Of a DNA stretch of 64,000 bases, positions 7,553 through 16,653 are shown one piece after another. The notes below the pieces were generated by a model. It was given only the letters and a program-made list of their open reading frames with translations. It did not search any database and was not told where the DNA came from. Source of the DNA: Oxalobacteraceae bacterium (GTDB lineage Bacteria > Pseudomonadota > Gammaproteobacteria > Burkholderiales > Burkholderiaceae_D); assembly GCA_027490465.1 (NCBI GenBank), contig JAIXXZ010000086.1, forward strand, positions 1 through 64,000, given 5' to 3'. Position numbers and translations under genes: made by a program. How positions within the stretch are numbered: the first letter of the stretch is position 1; every line of letters begins with the position of its first letter.

Positions 7553-8632
7553 CTATCGCTGATCCGGTGCCTTGGCTAGCGCTTTATAGACTGACGCCAG
7601 CAAGTCCTTACCGATACGCTCTTCCATTTTTTTGTGCACAGGCAGTAGCGCCTGACGCCACTGCGCCATTTCCTGCGACGTTGGATTGTAAATCGTGGTT
7701 TTACCGGTCTTGGCAATAGCCAGCATTGCCTCGGCACTCTCCCTCTCGGTGAGCGCGTTGTTCATTCGTGTGGCTTCGGCGAGTGCCGCTTCCAGACCGG
7801 AGCGAATCTCGGGCGCCAAGCCATCCCAGAATCGCTTGTTAACGATCACAGCAAAACCCATATAACCATGCTCGGTCACGGCCAGATGCTTCTGCACCTC
7901 GTACACCTTTTGGGAATAAAAATTCAGCGGCGGGTTTTCGGCACCATCCACCACGCCAGATTGCAAGGCCTGCGTCATCTCGGAAAAGGACATCACCTGC
8001 GGATTGGCACCGAGCGTGCGCATTTGCTCGTCAATGACTTTGGATCCCTGTATGCGGACTTTCAATCCGCGCATATCGGCGGGTACGCGAATCGGACGAT
8101 TGGCCGACATCATCTTGAAACCCATGTCCCAATAAGCCAGACCCCGAACGCCCTTGGTTTCCAGAATGCCGAACAGCCGCTGCCCAACCGGCCCGTCCAC
8201 CACGCGCCGCAGCGCCGCCCGGTCCTCAAACAAAAAAGGCAGATCGAAGACTTCGAATTCGCGTATGCCCAGCGGACCGAATTTAGACAAGGTCGGTGCC
8301 AGCATCTGCACCGCGCCCATTTGCAGCGCTTCCAGCTCTTCCTTGTCTTTGTAGAGTGTGCTGTTGGGATAGACATCCACCCGCACCTTGCCAGCGGTGT
8401 TGCGCTCCGCGAGTTGCTTGAAATGCTCGATGGCCTTGCTCTTGGGCGTACCCATGGCGGCCACATGGCTGAACTTGATGACGATCTGCTTGTCGACTGC
8501 GAGCGCCGGCACGCTCAGCGCTAGCAGAGTCAAAACGAGCGCTGAGCCTAGTCCACCGGCTTGTTGGATCACGTGACGGCAGATACCAGAGACAGGCATG
8601 CGCTTCGACAAATTTGCACAGAGGTTCGGCAT
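7553..8632 (-). CDS. TRAP transporter solute-binding protein (DctP family)
   Basis: The mature part begins near KQIVIKFSHV and continues with the DctP-family pattern: FKQLAERNTAGKVRVDVYPNS, FDLPFLF, the VPADMRGLKVRI arginine motif that contacts carboxylates, and GVVDGAENPP. It would be a periplasmic binding protein for a dicarboxylate or similar organic acid. A signal peptide precedes it. Starts at 8650, 8632 and 8599 are all possible, and the last gives the most compact leader. No DctQ/DctM membrane subunits lie next to it in the window, so its transporter must be encoded elsewhere. Confidence 0.88.
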   Translation of the reverse strand: MPNLCANLSKRMPVSGICRHVIQQAGGLGSALVLTLLALSVPALAVDKQIVIKFSHVAAMGTPKSKAIEHFKQLAERNTAGKVRVDVYPNSTLYKDKEELEALQMGAVQMLAPTLSKFGPLGIREFEVFDLPFLFEDRAALRRVVDGPVGQRLFGILETKGVRGLAYWDMGFKMMSANRPIRVPADMRGLKVRIQGSKVIDEQMRTLGANPQVMSFSEMTQALQSGVVDGAENPPLNFYSQKVYEVQKHLAVTEHGYMGFAVIVNKRFWDGLAPEIRSGLEAALAEATRMNNALTERESAEAMLAIAKTGKTTIYNPTSQEMAQWRQALLPVHKKMEERIGKDLLASVYKALAKAPDQR

Positions 8633-8898
8633 TGTTGAATTTCCTGACATCGTTCGAGTCGCTTTGGGTCCTTAGGTCATGCGCTTTGCAATCGGTTTAT
8701 TGCCCTGCGTTTACAGATCTACGGCCAGGGTGCAAGCCACTGCGAATTGGCAAACCGCTGCCCTGCAAAACCCGCAGTATCGGTCATGGACCTGCCCCAC
8801 CAATGCCATGACAGCCCATCACTTGCTACAGGGCAATTCTACGTGGTTTTGGGGTCAGGTCGACGTCTCCGACACCCTCAAATAACAGGGATAGACCC

Positions 8899-11481
8899 AT
8901 GATCCGCAGCGCTGATCGCACCCGGACCGGCGCCCCTGCCGCTGCAGCCGACCTGTGGTGGCAAACGCCACCCGCACCACCGGATGTGCAGCAGGGCCTG
9001 AGTAGCGCGCAAGTGGCCACGCTGCTCCAACAATGGGGCCCTAACCGTTTTGTCGAGACACGCACGCCGCCCGTGTGGTTGCAATTCATTGGTCACTTCC
9101 GCAATCCATTGGTGCTGATTCTGCTTGTGGCGAGCACCCTGTCGGCGCTGCTGGGCGAATTCACCAATTTCTTCATCATCAACGTGATCGTGTTGTTGAG
9201 CGTGACGCTGGATTTAGCGCAGGAGCATCGCGCACAGCGCGCGGCCGAGATGCTGCGTCAATCGATTGCGCTGTCTACGCGTGTGCTGCGCGACGGCACT
9301 GAACAGTCCATCCCGCTGACCGAGCTCGTGCCCGGCGATCTGGTGCTGCTGAAGGCCGGCGATCTGGTGCCCGCGGATGGCATCGTGATTGAAGCACGCG
9401 ACTGCTTCGTGAACCAATCAGTGCTGACCGGTGAATCCGGCCCGTCGGAGAAACGCGTCGAGGTACCCGCCGATGCCTGCGACATACAAAGCGCGACCCA
9501 TGCGATGTTCATGGGATCCTCCGTGTTGTCAGGTAGCGCCAAACTGCTGATCGTTCGTACCGGAGCTGCCACCGAGATGGGCAGCATCGCGGGACATCTG
9601 GGGCAACCCGCGACACTCACGGCTTTTGATATCGGCACGCGGCGCTTCAATGCATTGATCATGCGATTGACCATGCTGATGGTGCTGATCGTGCTGCTGA
9701 TGAGTCTGCTCTCGCACAAACCCTGGGCGGAATCTTTTTTGTTTGCATTGGCACTGGCTGTCGGACTCACACCCGAGCTGCTGCCCATGGTGGTGTCGGT
9801 GACGCTGGCGCGCGGTGCCTTGCGCATGGCGCGCGAGAAGGTGATCGTAAAACGCCAAACGGCGATCTCCGATCTGGGCGCGATGGATGTGCTGTGCACT
9901 GACAAAACAGGCACGCTGACCGAAGCAAAGATCAGCATGCAGTCACACGTCGATCCGCTTGGCGCAGATAGTGCGCGCGTGCTCGAGCTTGCCTACCTGA
10001 ACAGCTGGTTTGAAAGCGGGTTGCACAACCCCATGGATGTCGCCATTCTCGAACATGAAACGATAGACACACGTGACTGGCGCAAGATCGACGAAGTGCC
10101 TTTTGATTTTGAGCGACGGCGAGTCTCCGTTCTGCTGGAAAAAAATTCTGCACGCACGCTGGTGGTCAAGGGTGCACCGGCCGACATATTGCGCGCCTGT
10201 CTGTATTACGAGAACGCAGGCAATACGCTATTGCTCGATGACGACGGTTTGGCCACTGTACGCGCCACCTGCGATGCACTCGAAGATGAAGGCTTCAGAG
10301 TGCTTGCGATTGCCTGCAAAGCGGTTCCCCCCGATCATCCGCATGCGGTCGTTGATGATGAATCAGCGCTGGTACTGGCCGGCTTCGCCGCGTTTCTTGA
10401 TCCACCCAAAGCCAGCGCAGGTGACACACTGCGGTCGCTTGCAGAACTCGGTGTCTCGATCAAGGTATTGACAGGCGATAGTGAGCGCGTTACCCAGCAT
10501 ATTTTTCATGCGCTGCAGCTGCCGATTGAGGCTGTCGTTTTAGGTTCCGACATTGAGAAGCTTGATGATATTGCGCTGCAGGCACGGACAGAAACTGCGA
10601 ATCTTTTCTGCCGCCTCAATCCCTCGCAAAAAGGTCGCGTTATTGCTGCACTCAGAGCGCGCGGTCATGTCGTTGGTTATCTTGGTGACGGTATCAATGA
10701 CGCTCCCTCTTTGCAAGCAGCAGATGTCGGACTCTCGGTAGACACTGCCGTGGATATCGCCAAAGCCGCCGCCGACATGATCTTGCTGCAAAAGGATCTG
10801 AATGTGCTGCAGCTCGCGGTACTTGAGGGACGTCGCACCGTCGGCAATGTGATGAAGTACCTGATGATGGGCACCAGCTCGAACTTCGGCAATATGTTCA
10901 GCATGGCAGGTGCAGCACTGTTTCTACCCTTCTTGCCGATGAAGTCCGTGCAGATACTGCTCAACAATATCCTTTATGACCTGTCGGAGGTCGCAATACC
11001 TTTTGATGCCGTCGATAACGATGAATTGAATCGTCCGCTGCCACTCGATATCACGCTGGTGCGCGACTTCATGTGGGTGATTGGCCCGGTCAGCTCAGTG
11101 TTTGATTTGCTGACATTCTGGATACTGCTAAGGCTTTTCAATGCCAACGAGGCCTTGTTCCAGACCGGCTGGTTCATTGAATCGCTCTGCACACAGGTAC
11201 TGGTGATTTTTGTGATTCGCACGCGCGGCAATCCCTTGCGCAGTCGACCGCATCCGCTGCTGATCACCTCATCCATCGCGGTGGTGTTGCTGGCCATTGC
11301 TTTGCCCTATACCGCACTGGGTGTCTACTTCGGTTTTACACCGCCACCTGCGAGCTTTTTTGGCGTGCTGACACTGCTGGTCATGAGCTATCTGTGGGTC
11401 GTCGAAGGCATCAAGCAGCGTTTCTTCCGTCACCGTCCACCGATGCTGTACGCGAGCGTTGTGCCACGGCGGCGCGGCTAG
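8899..11481 (+). CDS. mgtA: Magnesium-translocating P-type ATPase (MgtA/MgtB type)
   Basis: The 860-residue inner-membrane ATPase has the cation-ATPase N-terminus, the TGES actuator motif (VLTGESGPSE), the phosphorylation site DKTGTLTEAK (D335), a nucleotide-binding KGAPADIL, and the GDGINDAPSL hinge near residue 596. A C-terminal group of helices includes MMGTSSNFGNMFSMAGA, typical of P3B Mg2+ importers. It imports Mg2+ at the expense of ATP. A GGGATAGACCC stretch just upstream supplies the ribosome binding site. The 248 bp upstream show no obvious Mg2+-sensing leader to my eye. The next gene starts 31 bp downstream on the same strand. Confidence 0.92.
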   Translation: MIRSADRTRTGAPAAAADLWWQTPPAPPDVQQGLSSAQVATLLQQWGPNRFVETRTPPVWLQFIGHFRNPLVLILLVASTLSALLGEFTNFFIINVIVLLSVTLDLAQEHRAQRAAEMLRQSIALSTRVLRDGTEQSIPLTELVPGDLVLLKAGDLVPADGIVIEARDCFVNQSVLTGESGPSEKRVEVPADACDIQSATHAMFMGSSVLSGSAKLLIVRTGAATEMGSIAGHLGQPATLTAFDIGTRRFNALIMRLTMLMVLIVLLMSLLSHKPWAESFLFALALAVGLTPELLPMVVSVTLARGALRMAREKVIVKRQTAISDLGAMDVLCTDKTGTLTEAKISMQSHVDPLGADSARVLELAYLNSWFESGLHNPMDVAILEHETIDTRDWRKIDEVPFDFERRRVSVLLEKNSARTLVVKGAPADILRACLYYENAGNTLLLDDDGLATVRATCDALEDEGFRVLAIACKAVPPDHPHAVVDDESALVLAGFAAFLDPPKASAGDTLRSLAELGVSIKVLTGDSERVTQHIFHALQLPIEAVVLGSDIEKLDDIALQARTETANLFCRLNPSQKGRVIAALRARGHVVGYLGDGINDAPSLQAADVGLSVDTAVDIAKAAADMILLQKDLNVLQLAVLEGRRTVGNVMKYLMMGTSSNFGNMFSMAGAALFLPFLPMKSVQILLNNILYDLSEVAIPFDAVDNDELNRPLPLDITLVRDFMWVIGPVSSVFDLLTFWILLRLFNANEALFQTGWFIESLCTQVLVIFVIRTRGNPLRSRPHPLLITSSIAVVLLAIALPYTALGVYFGFTPPPASFFGVLTLLVMSYLWVVEGIKQRFFRHRPPMLYASVVPRRRG

Positions 11482-11512
11482 GCCTGCGTTTTCAGAAAGC
11501 TGCACGACGATC

Positions 11513-12541
11513 ATGTCTGCTTCCATCCAAGCCACACTCGATTTTTTACGCCAACCTGATAGTTATGGCGCGGGGGTCACGCAGGTCGACGTGATCGAAA
11601 CGCATATGTCCTGGGTTTTTCTGGCTGGCCACCACGTGTTCAAACTCAAGAAGCCGGTATGCACCGACTACGTGGATTTTCGTGCCGTCGATACGCGCTG
11701 CTTTTACTGCCACGAAGAGCTGCGACTGAATCGTCGTCTCGCACCGGATGTGTACCTGAGCGTGGAGACACTCTCGCGTGATGCCGATGGCAAGCTGTGC
11801 TTCGGTACTTCTCAGGAACGCATCGATTGTCTGGTGCAAATGCGACGCCTGCCCGAAACCGGCATGCTGGCCCATGCACTGACACATGGTGCTGCCGATG
11901 CCGCCGTCATGCAGCGCGTGGCCGCGCGTATCGCTGATTTTCATCGAGATCTGCCAAAGCTGCGGCCTGATCCTGATGTATGGCGCGCATCGCTAAAAGC
12001 GGAAATCGATCGCAACGAGGGTGCACTACTCGCGCATAGGCAATCTCTGGCCTCAGACAAAGTGCGCATGCTATGTGATGCACAGCGAGCGATCCTGCAA
12101 TCGCAGGCCGCGTGGTTTGATGCACGTATTCGTGAGGGACATATCGTCGAAGGTCATGGTGATCTGCGTGCCGAGCATGTCTGCATCGCCGGAGACATCA
12201 CGGTGATTGATTGTCTTGAGTTCTCGCGCGACCTGCGCACGCTGGATGCGGCGGACGAAATCGCGTTTTTGGCGCTGGACTGCGAACGATTGCAAGCACC
12301 TACCCTGGCCGACGTGCTGCTGCAGACTTATTTCGCGCAGTCGCAAGATACGCCACCCGCTGCACTGGTGCATTTCTATCAGTCGCTGCGGGCAGGTATA
12401 CGCGCACGCATCGCGATACGCCACCTGGATGAAATCGATTGCACGCAACCCGCCCTGTGGACACAACGCGCCATGGACTGGCTGGCGCTAGCGCAGCAGC
12501 ATCAGGACTGCATCAGCGCAACGATGGATCCACCTTCGTGA
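11513..12541 (+). CDS. Aminoglycoside phosphotransferase-like kinase (COG2187 type)
   Basis: This 342-residue protein has the APH/choline-kinase fold. The ATP-site strand region is VFKLKKPVCTDYVDF, the catalytic loop is HGDLRAEHVCI (H215) and the metal motif is IDCLEFSRDLR. Proteins of this COG2187-like family are often fused to a C-terminal P-loop kinase domain; here that domain is absent. Substrate unknown. I start at the ATG at 11513, since the upstream extension overlaps mgtA and lacks similarity. Its 3' end overlaps the convergent PRPP-synthetase-like gene by 40 bp. Confidence 0.8.
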   Translation: MSASIQATLDFLRQPDSYGAGVTQVDVIETHMSWVFLAGHHVFKLKKPVCTDYVDFRAVDTRCFYCHEELRLNRRLAPDVYLSVETLSRDADGKLCFGTSQERIDCLVQMRRLPETGMLAHALTHGAADAAVMQRVAARIADFHRDLPKLRPDPDVWRASLKAEIDRNEGALLAHRQSLASDKVRMLCDAQRAILQSQAAWFDARIREGHIVEGHGDLRAEHVCIAGDITVIDCLEFSRDLRTLDAADEIAFLALDCERLQAPTLADVLLQTYFAQSQDTPPAALVHFYQSLRAGIRARIAIRHLDEIDCTQPALWTQRAMDWLALAQQHQDCISATMDPPS

Positions 12542-13488
12542 GAGCGCCGAATCGCTTCGCCGAGCAATACAGCGCAGCTCACCACCTCAAGCTTGGCCTG
12601 AAGCAGCGTGCCCTCCAGCCCCACGATGTTTACGCTATCACTGACAAAAATCCGATCAATCGGCCCGGTACCCAGACCCCGCAAGGCATCGGCATTGAAG
12701 AGTCCATGGGCCGCCGCCGCCCATACGCTAGCGGCACCCTGAGCACGACAAGCAGTCGCAGCACGTACCAGCGTCTGACCACTGCTGATCAAGTCATCAA
12801 ACAACAGCACCTGACGTCCCGCAACCTCCCCCACCAGCAGCTCGCCACTGAGCAGCCCGGCACTGCGATATTTTTCTACAAAACCCATGCTCACGGGACG
12901 ACCCAGTGCTTGCGATAACCGCTCGCGAAACAATGCGGCGCGCTTCACACCACCGGCATCCGGTGACACCACCGCCACCTCACCGGGTCCGAGCTTGCCT
13001 GCAATAGGTCGTACAAACAGCCCGGCACTATCGAGCTGCTCTGTGGGACAACGAAAGGCATTCTGAAATGCGGCCGGGTTGTGTACCTCCAGCGCCAGCA
13101 AGGCATCGGTACCCATGGCCTCGAACAGCTGCGCGACATAGCGCACAGTGACCGGATCACGCGGCTTGGTCTTGCGGTCTTTGCGTGCATACGCCAGATA
13201 AGGCACGACCGCGCTTACAAGATCGGCTGACGCATCCTTGAGTGTCGCAATGAAAAACAACAGACGATTGAGCTTGTCATTAGCACTGTGCGATACATCG
13301 CCATGCAGTGCGTGTAGCACATAACAACAACGCCCGCGCACATTCTCCAAAGGCCGCGCTTTATGCTCGCCATCTTCGAATTCACGCTCTTCATGCGCAG
13401 CCAGCGGAATGCCCAAATGATGCGCAATCTTTGCGCCTAGCGACTCGCTGCCTCGCAGCGCAAACAGCAAGGGGCGATCGAGTGACAT
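12502..13488 (-). CDS. Ribose-phosphate pyrophosphokinase paralogue
   Basis: The 328-residue protein has the Prs architecture of two phosphoribosyltransferase-like halves. It shows EREFEDGEHKARPLENVRG near the N-terminus, the VVPYLAYARKDRK flexible region (residues 94-106), SPDAGGVKRA (175-184) and a PRPP loop LLFDDLISSGQTL (D231/D232). Canonical Prs has VDDMIDTAGT there, so this is a divergent second-copy type rather than the housekeeping enzyme. It would make PRPP from ribose-5-phosphate and ATP, or act on a related sugar phosphate. The gene is convergent with, and overlaps, the kinase-like gene. Confidence 0.82.
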   Translation of the reverse strand: MSLDRPLLFALRGSESLGAKIAHHLGIPLAAHEEREFEDGEHKARPLENVRGRCCYVLHALHGDVSHSANDKLNRLLFFIATLKDASADLVSAVVPYLAYARKDRKTKPRDPVTVRYVAQLFEAMGTDALLALEVHNPAAFQNAFRCPTEQLDSAGLFVRPIAGKLGPGEVAVVSPDAGGVKRAALFRERLSQALGRPVSMGFVEKYRSAGLLSGELLVGEVAGRQVLLFDDLISSGQTLVRAATACRAQGAASVWAAAAHGLFNADALRGLGTGPIDRIFVSDSVNIVGLEGTLLQAKLEVVSCAVLLGEAIRRSHEGGSIVALMQS

Positions 13489-13694
13489 GCGTGGCGTCCG
13501 ATGAAAACTGATCTCATCATCTTCCAGCTTGCGGGTGTCAGGGTATTGCGGCGGATTGAATTGGGTAACGGTCAGCTTTGGTCAGCGTCGATGCTGAGCT
13601 AGAGATTGTGTTCATCAGTGCCGCATTCCGGCCTCGACTTACCCAGAAAATGCAAGTTAAGCTACGCGCATTATTGCATGCGCATAGCGACCCA

Positions 13695-13958
13695 ATGTCC
13701 CCTCCACGTACCACTCGACGGCCCCACCCCGACCAGCAGGGCAAGCGCTCGATCAAGATCAGCCTGAGTACCGGCGTGCTGGAGGCCGCAAGCTTATTGG
13801 ACATCAACATATCCCAAGTATGTGACAAGCACCTTCGCGAGGTAGTGCGGCTTGAACAAGAACGTCAATGGCGGGAAGAACATGCGGATTTTATCGCCGC
13901 CTTCAATGCCACGATCGGCGCCGACGGCTTGCCGCTGGATGAGTGGAAAAGCTTCTGA
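13695..13958 (+). CDS. ccdA: Antitoxin CcdA-like
   Basis: The last ~60 residues match the CcdA pattern: a ribbon-helix-helix KRSIKISLSTGVLEAASLL followed by the toxin-wrapping tail ending NATIGADGLPLDEWKSF. The ATG at 13695 gives 87 residues, the usual length; the ORF track's 39 extra codons have no family support. CcdA binds and neutralises the gyrase poison CcdB. Its stop overlaps the start of ccdB (TGATG), which here is only a fragment. The antitoxin is thus orphaned. Confidence 0.85.
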   Translation: MSPPRTTRRPHPDQQGKRSIKISLSTGVLEAASLLDINISQVCDKHLREVVRLEQERQWREEHADFIAAFNATIGADGLPLDEWKSF

Positions 13959-14011
13959 TGGCACGTTTCGATGTCTTTGCGAACCCCGGTAGTAAGAACC
14001 TGTCCCGTTAG
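13958..14011 (+). pseudogene. ccdB: ccdB remnant (first codons only)
   Basis: Directly after ccdA the frame reads MARFDVFANPGSK and then stops at codon 18. MARFDVYANPG is the standard CcdB N-terminus of a ~100-residue gyrase inhibitor, so this is the 5' end of the toxin gene. Similarity ends just where a repeat-like AGAACCTGTC sequence begins at 13995. The toxin cannot be functional. Too short for the ORF track. Confidence 0.75.
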
Positions 14012-14020
14012 TTCGATGAC
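13995..14020 (+). repeat. Partial copy of a palindromic element end, at the ccdB break
   Basis: These 26 bases match the left end of the 105-bp palindromic element at 39985..40089 at about 22 positions (AGAACCTGTC, CGTT, TCGATG). The match starts exactly where the ccdB coding sequence breaks, suggesting insertion or recombination of that element there. Confidence 0.5.
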
Positions 14021-14061
14021 AGCTCTGGCATGCACCCCAAGCTCATAGACTGGAGTAATAA

Positions 14062-14256
14062 ATGAACACAAGAGACATTCGCCTATCATCTGATCCAGAT
14101 TTAGCAGGCTCTTTCGCGGCCATGGAACGTGCAGCCCGAGCTGCGCAAGATCTAGCCATTAAAACCAACACGGGTATCGTTGTTTCAGTGGATGGAAAGG
14201 CCGTTGACTTGACAGCAGCAGAGTTGATCAAGATGCGTGAGGAAGAAGCGCACTAG
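14062..14256 (+). CDS. Small 64-residue protein, unknown, possibly antitoxin-like
   Basis: The ORF has a GGAG ribosome binding site eight bases before the ATG. It encodes a compact charged protein: a helical, alanine-rich first half (MERAARAAQDLAIKTNT), then a short strand pair GIVVSVDGKAVDLTAAEL and an acidic tail. The IVVSVDGKAV part is reminiscent of Phd/YefM-type or other small antitoxin-associated proteins, but I do not recognise a family with confidence. No toxin gene follows; the next feature is a terminator for the opposite strand. It may be part of the decayed ccd island. Confidence 0.5.
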   Translation: MNTRDIRLSSDPDLAGSFAAMERAARAAQDLAIKTNTGIVVSVDGKAVDLTAAELIKMREEEAH

Positions 14257-14284
14257 TCCCACCGCAGACCGGAAACTACCTGAA

Positions 14285-14320
14285 CAAAAAAGCGCCCACC
14301 TCCCTCCGGAGATGAGCGCT
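14285..14320 (-). terminator. Intrinsic terminator of the amide-uptake operon
   Basis: Read on the minus strand, the stem AGCGCTCATCTCC/GGAGGTGGGCGCT, with one or two G-T pairs, is followed by TTTTTT. It lies about 30 bp beyond the amidase stop codon and closes the long operon that starts near 20.6 kb. Confidence 0.8.
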
Positions 14321-14350
14321 GAATAGACTGCAGAGCGAGGAAAATCTGGT

Positions 14351-15868
14351 TTACATCGTTTTCCAGTCACCTGCCTTCTCAAAAGCATTACCAGCCTGGT
14401 AGATAGTCGCTTCATCAAAGTGCTTACCAACCAGCATCAAGCCGATCGGCAGACCATCGACGAGACCACAAGGCACGGTGAGAGCCGGGTGATGCGAAAT
14501 ATCGAAGGGGCAGGTATTGCCAATCTGCTCAAGCGCACGCGCGAAGTATTCTTCGCGGCTCGCATCAGCCGGTGGCAGCTTGGTGGCTTTCATGGGCATG
14601 GTGGGCAATAGCAGCAAATCATATTTCGCAAGCGCTGCATCATAAGCCGCGGTCAGACGACGGGTGATGTTCATCGCTTTGCCGTAGTAATGGCTGCCGT
14701 GGTGCTTTTTGATATAGGTGCCAAGCACCGTCATCACCTTCGTTGTCTCGGACAACTCATTGGCGCGCAGATTCCATCCATGCAGCTTGTCAATCAGGCT
14801 GGTGACATACAGATCAGGACGCGACAGGCCGTAACCATCGCCAAACATCATCGTTTGCGCGATGCCCTCCACACCAATTGGCGTCCATAGCGCGGGTCCG
14901 ATCAGATGCTCGGGAATGGAAATCTCTTCGACAACCGCGCCCAGTTTGGCGAGCAGCTCGGCAGCTTTTTTGACTTTGGCATCCGAGGCTGCCTCGGATT
15001 CGGGACGACCAAATCCTTCCTTGAGAATGCCGATACGCATGCCCTTGACGCCCGCATCAAGCTTTTTCGTGTAATTCAAATCCGGGGCTGGACCATACTG
15101 ACGAGGGTCATAGCCATCGTGTCCCGCAATCACCTCGAGCATGAGCGCATTGTCTGCAACGGTTCGGGTCATCGGGCCGGTGTGATCAACATAAATCTCG
15201 ATCGGCATGATGCCGGTGTAAGGCACCAAGCCGTGGGTCGCTTTCATGCCAACGATACCGGACCAGGAAGCTGGCATACGGATAGAACCGCCCTGATCAC
15301 CACCAATACCCAAGTCGGCTTCGCCGAGTGCAACCGCTACTGCAGTACCTGATGATGAGCCTCCTGCCGAGTAGCCCATCTTCAGCGGATTGTGAACCGG
15401 TCCTTTTGCACCAGTGTGGCTACCAGCCGAAATGCAATACGACTCGCAATGCGTCTTGCCAACGATCTCCGCACCAGCATCAAGAAGACGTGTGACCACG
15501 GTCGCATCCACGTCAGGTACATAACCCTCAAGGATGGAACAACCATTCATCATCGGCACGCCGGCGACCATCACGTTATCTTTGATCGCGACCCGCTTGC
15601 CTTGCAGACGTCCTGCGCTCGCGCCTTTGATCGAGGTTTTGACGTACCAGGCGTTCTGTTTGTTGTCTTCAGGTGAAGGAAAGTGACCCGGCGTACGAGG
15701 ATATTTCACAGCCGGCAGTTCATCTGCCATGTGATCAATCATGTTATAGGCGGCGATGCTACCCGCCATCAGACCCTGGTAGGACTTGATGTCGTCGTCG
15801 GTCAAGGCAAGCCCGACCTCATCAGCTGCGGCACGAACTTGTTCTGCGGTGGGTTGTTGGACTGCCAT
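14351..15868 (-). CDS. Amidase signature family enzyme
   Basis: The 505-residue amidase has the complete Ser-cisSer-Lys triad: K96 in RVAIKDNV, S171 in SAGGSSSGT and S195 in GIGGDQGGSIRMPA. These positions coincide with the triad numbering I recall for the Rhodococcus enantioselective amidase, suggesting close relationship to nitrile-pathway amidases. It would hydrolyse an amide to carboxylate and ammonia in the cytoplasm. It is the last gene of an operon for a HAAT-type transporter whose binding protein looks amide/urea-like, so its substrate is probably the compound imported. The gap to livF is 80 bp. Confidence 0.9.
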   Translation of the reverse strand: MAVQQPTAEQVRAAADEVGLALTDDDIKSYQGLMAGSIAAYNMIDHMADELPAVKYPRTPGHFPSPEDNKQNAWYVKTSIKGASAGRLQGKRVAIKDNVMVAGVPMMNGCSILEGYVPDVDATVVTRLLDAGAEIVGKTHCESYCISAGSHTGAKGPVHNPLKMGYSAGGSSSGTAVAVALGEADLGIGGDQGGSIRMPASWSGIVGMKATHGLVPYTGIMPIEIYVDHTGPMTRTVADNALMLEVIAGHDGYDPRQYGPAPDLNYTKKLDAGVKGMRIGILKEGFGRPESEAASDAKVKKAAELLAKLGAVVEEISIPEHLIGPALWTPIGVEGIAQTMMFGDGYGLSRPDLYVTSLIDKLHGWNLRANELSETTKVMTVLGTYIKKHHGSHYYGKAMNITRRLTAAYDAALAKYDLLLLPTMPMKATKLPPADASREEYFARALEQIGNTCPFDISHHPALTVPCGLVDGLPIGLMLVGKHFDEATIYQAGNAFEKAGDWKTM

Positions 15869-15948
15869 CGGATCCTCCTGATTTTTTATAGTTTAAGAAA
15901 GTGCTGCCAGTTAAACGGTTGTTACTTTCAATACTCGCCAATAGCGCT

Positions 15949-16653
15949 TCAAGGCGAGAGGAGACGTTCAAGTTCAGGGTCATCGCGAATCGCAGCAGAT
16001 GCTCCTGAAAGCGCGATATGACCACGATCCATCACATAACAGTGCTGTGAAATACTCAAGGCCATCTTGACATGCTGCTCGACGATCACGACTGCGATAC
16101 CTTGCGCAAGCTCGCGCAGTCGCTCGGTGATTTCCTCGATCACGCCATGCCAGACACCTTCGGTGGGCTCATCAAGCAACAGCATGCTGGGACGACCCAG
16201 TAGTGCGCGACTGATGGCCAGCATCTTTCGCTCGCCGCCTGACAATGTGCCCGCCGCTTGCGACATACGCTGCCCCAGTCTTGGAAAGAGCGCGACCATC
16301 TCTTCAATCGCCCGGTCGCTGTTGGACTCGCGCAAGGCGCCCACCTGCAAATTTTCTCTCACCGTCAGACGCGCAAATATACCGTGGTCTTGCGGCACAT
16401 AGCCCAAGCCCCGGGAAGCCCGCTGCTCTATCGCAGCGCTATCGATACTCTCGCCATGAAACGAAAGACTGCCCCGCTGTGCGAGCAGTTCACCCGCAAT
16501 CGTTTTTAGCAGCGTCGTCTTGCCCGCACCATTTCGTCCAAGAATGGCCACACCACCCACGGCGGGTATCGACAGTGAAACATCGAACAGCGCCTGACTG
16601 TGACCGTAGTAGGTACAGAGTTTGTCAGCGACCAGAAGCGGCGAATTAGACAT
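15949..16653 (-). CDS. Branched-chain/amide ABC transporter ATPase (LivF/UrtE type)
   Basis: The 235-residue nucleotide-binding protein has Walker A GRNGAGKTTLLKTI, the signature LSGGERKMLAISRAL and Walker B MLLLDEPTEG, and the H-loop VEQHVKMA. YYGHSQALFDVSLSI near the start is typical of LivF/UrtE. I take the ATG at 16653, which begins the conserved region; the ORF track's upstream ATG lies inside livG. It overlaps livG by 8 bp. The neighbours make it one of the two ATPases of the amide-type importer. Confidence 0.9.
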   Translation of the reverse strand: MSNSPLLVADKLCTYYGHSQALFDVSLSIPAVGGVAILGRNGAGKTTLLKTIAGELLAQRGSLSFHGESIDSAAIEQRASRGLGYVPQDHGIFARLTVRENLQVGALRESNSDRAIEEMVALFPRLGQRMSQAAGTLSGGERKMLAISRALLGRPSMLLLDEPTEGVWHGVIEEITERLRELAQGIAVVIVEQHVKMALSISQHCYVMDRGHIALSGASAAIRDDPELERLLSP

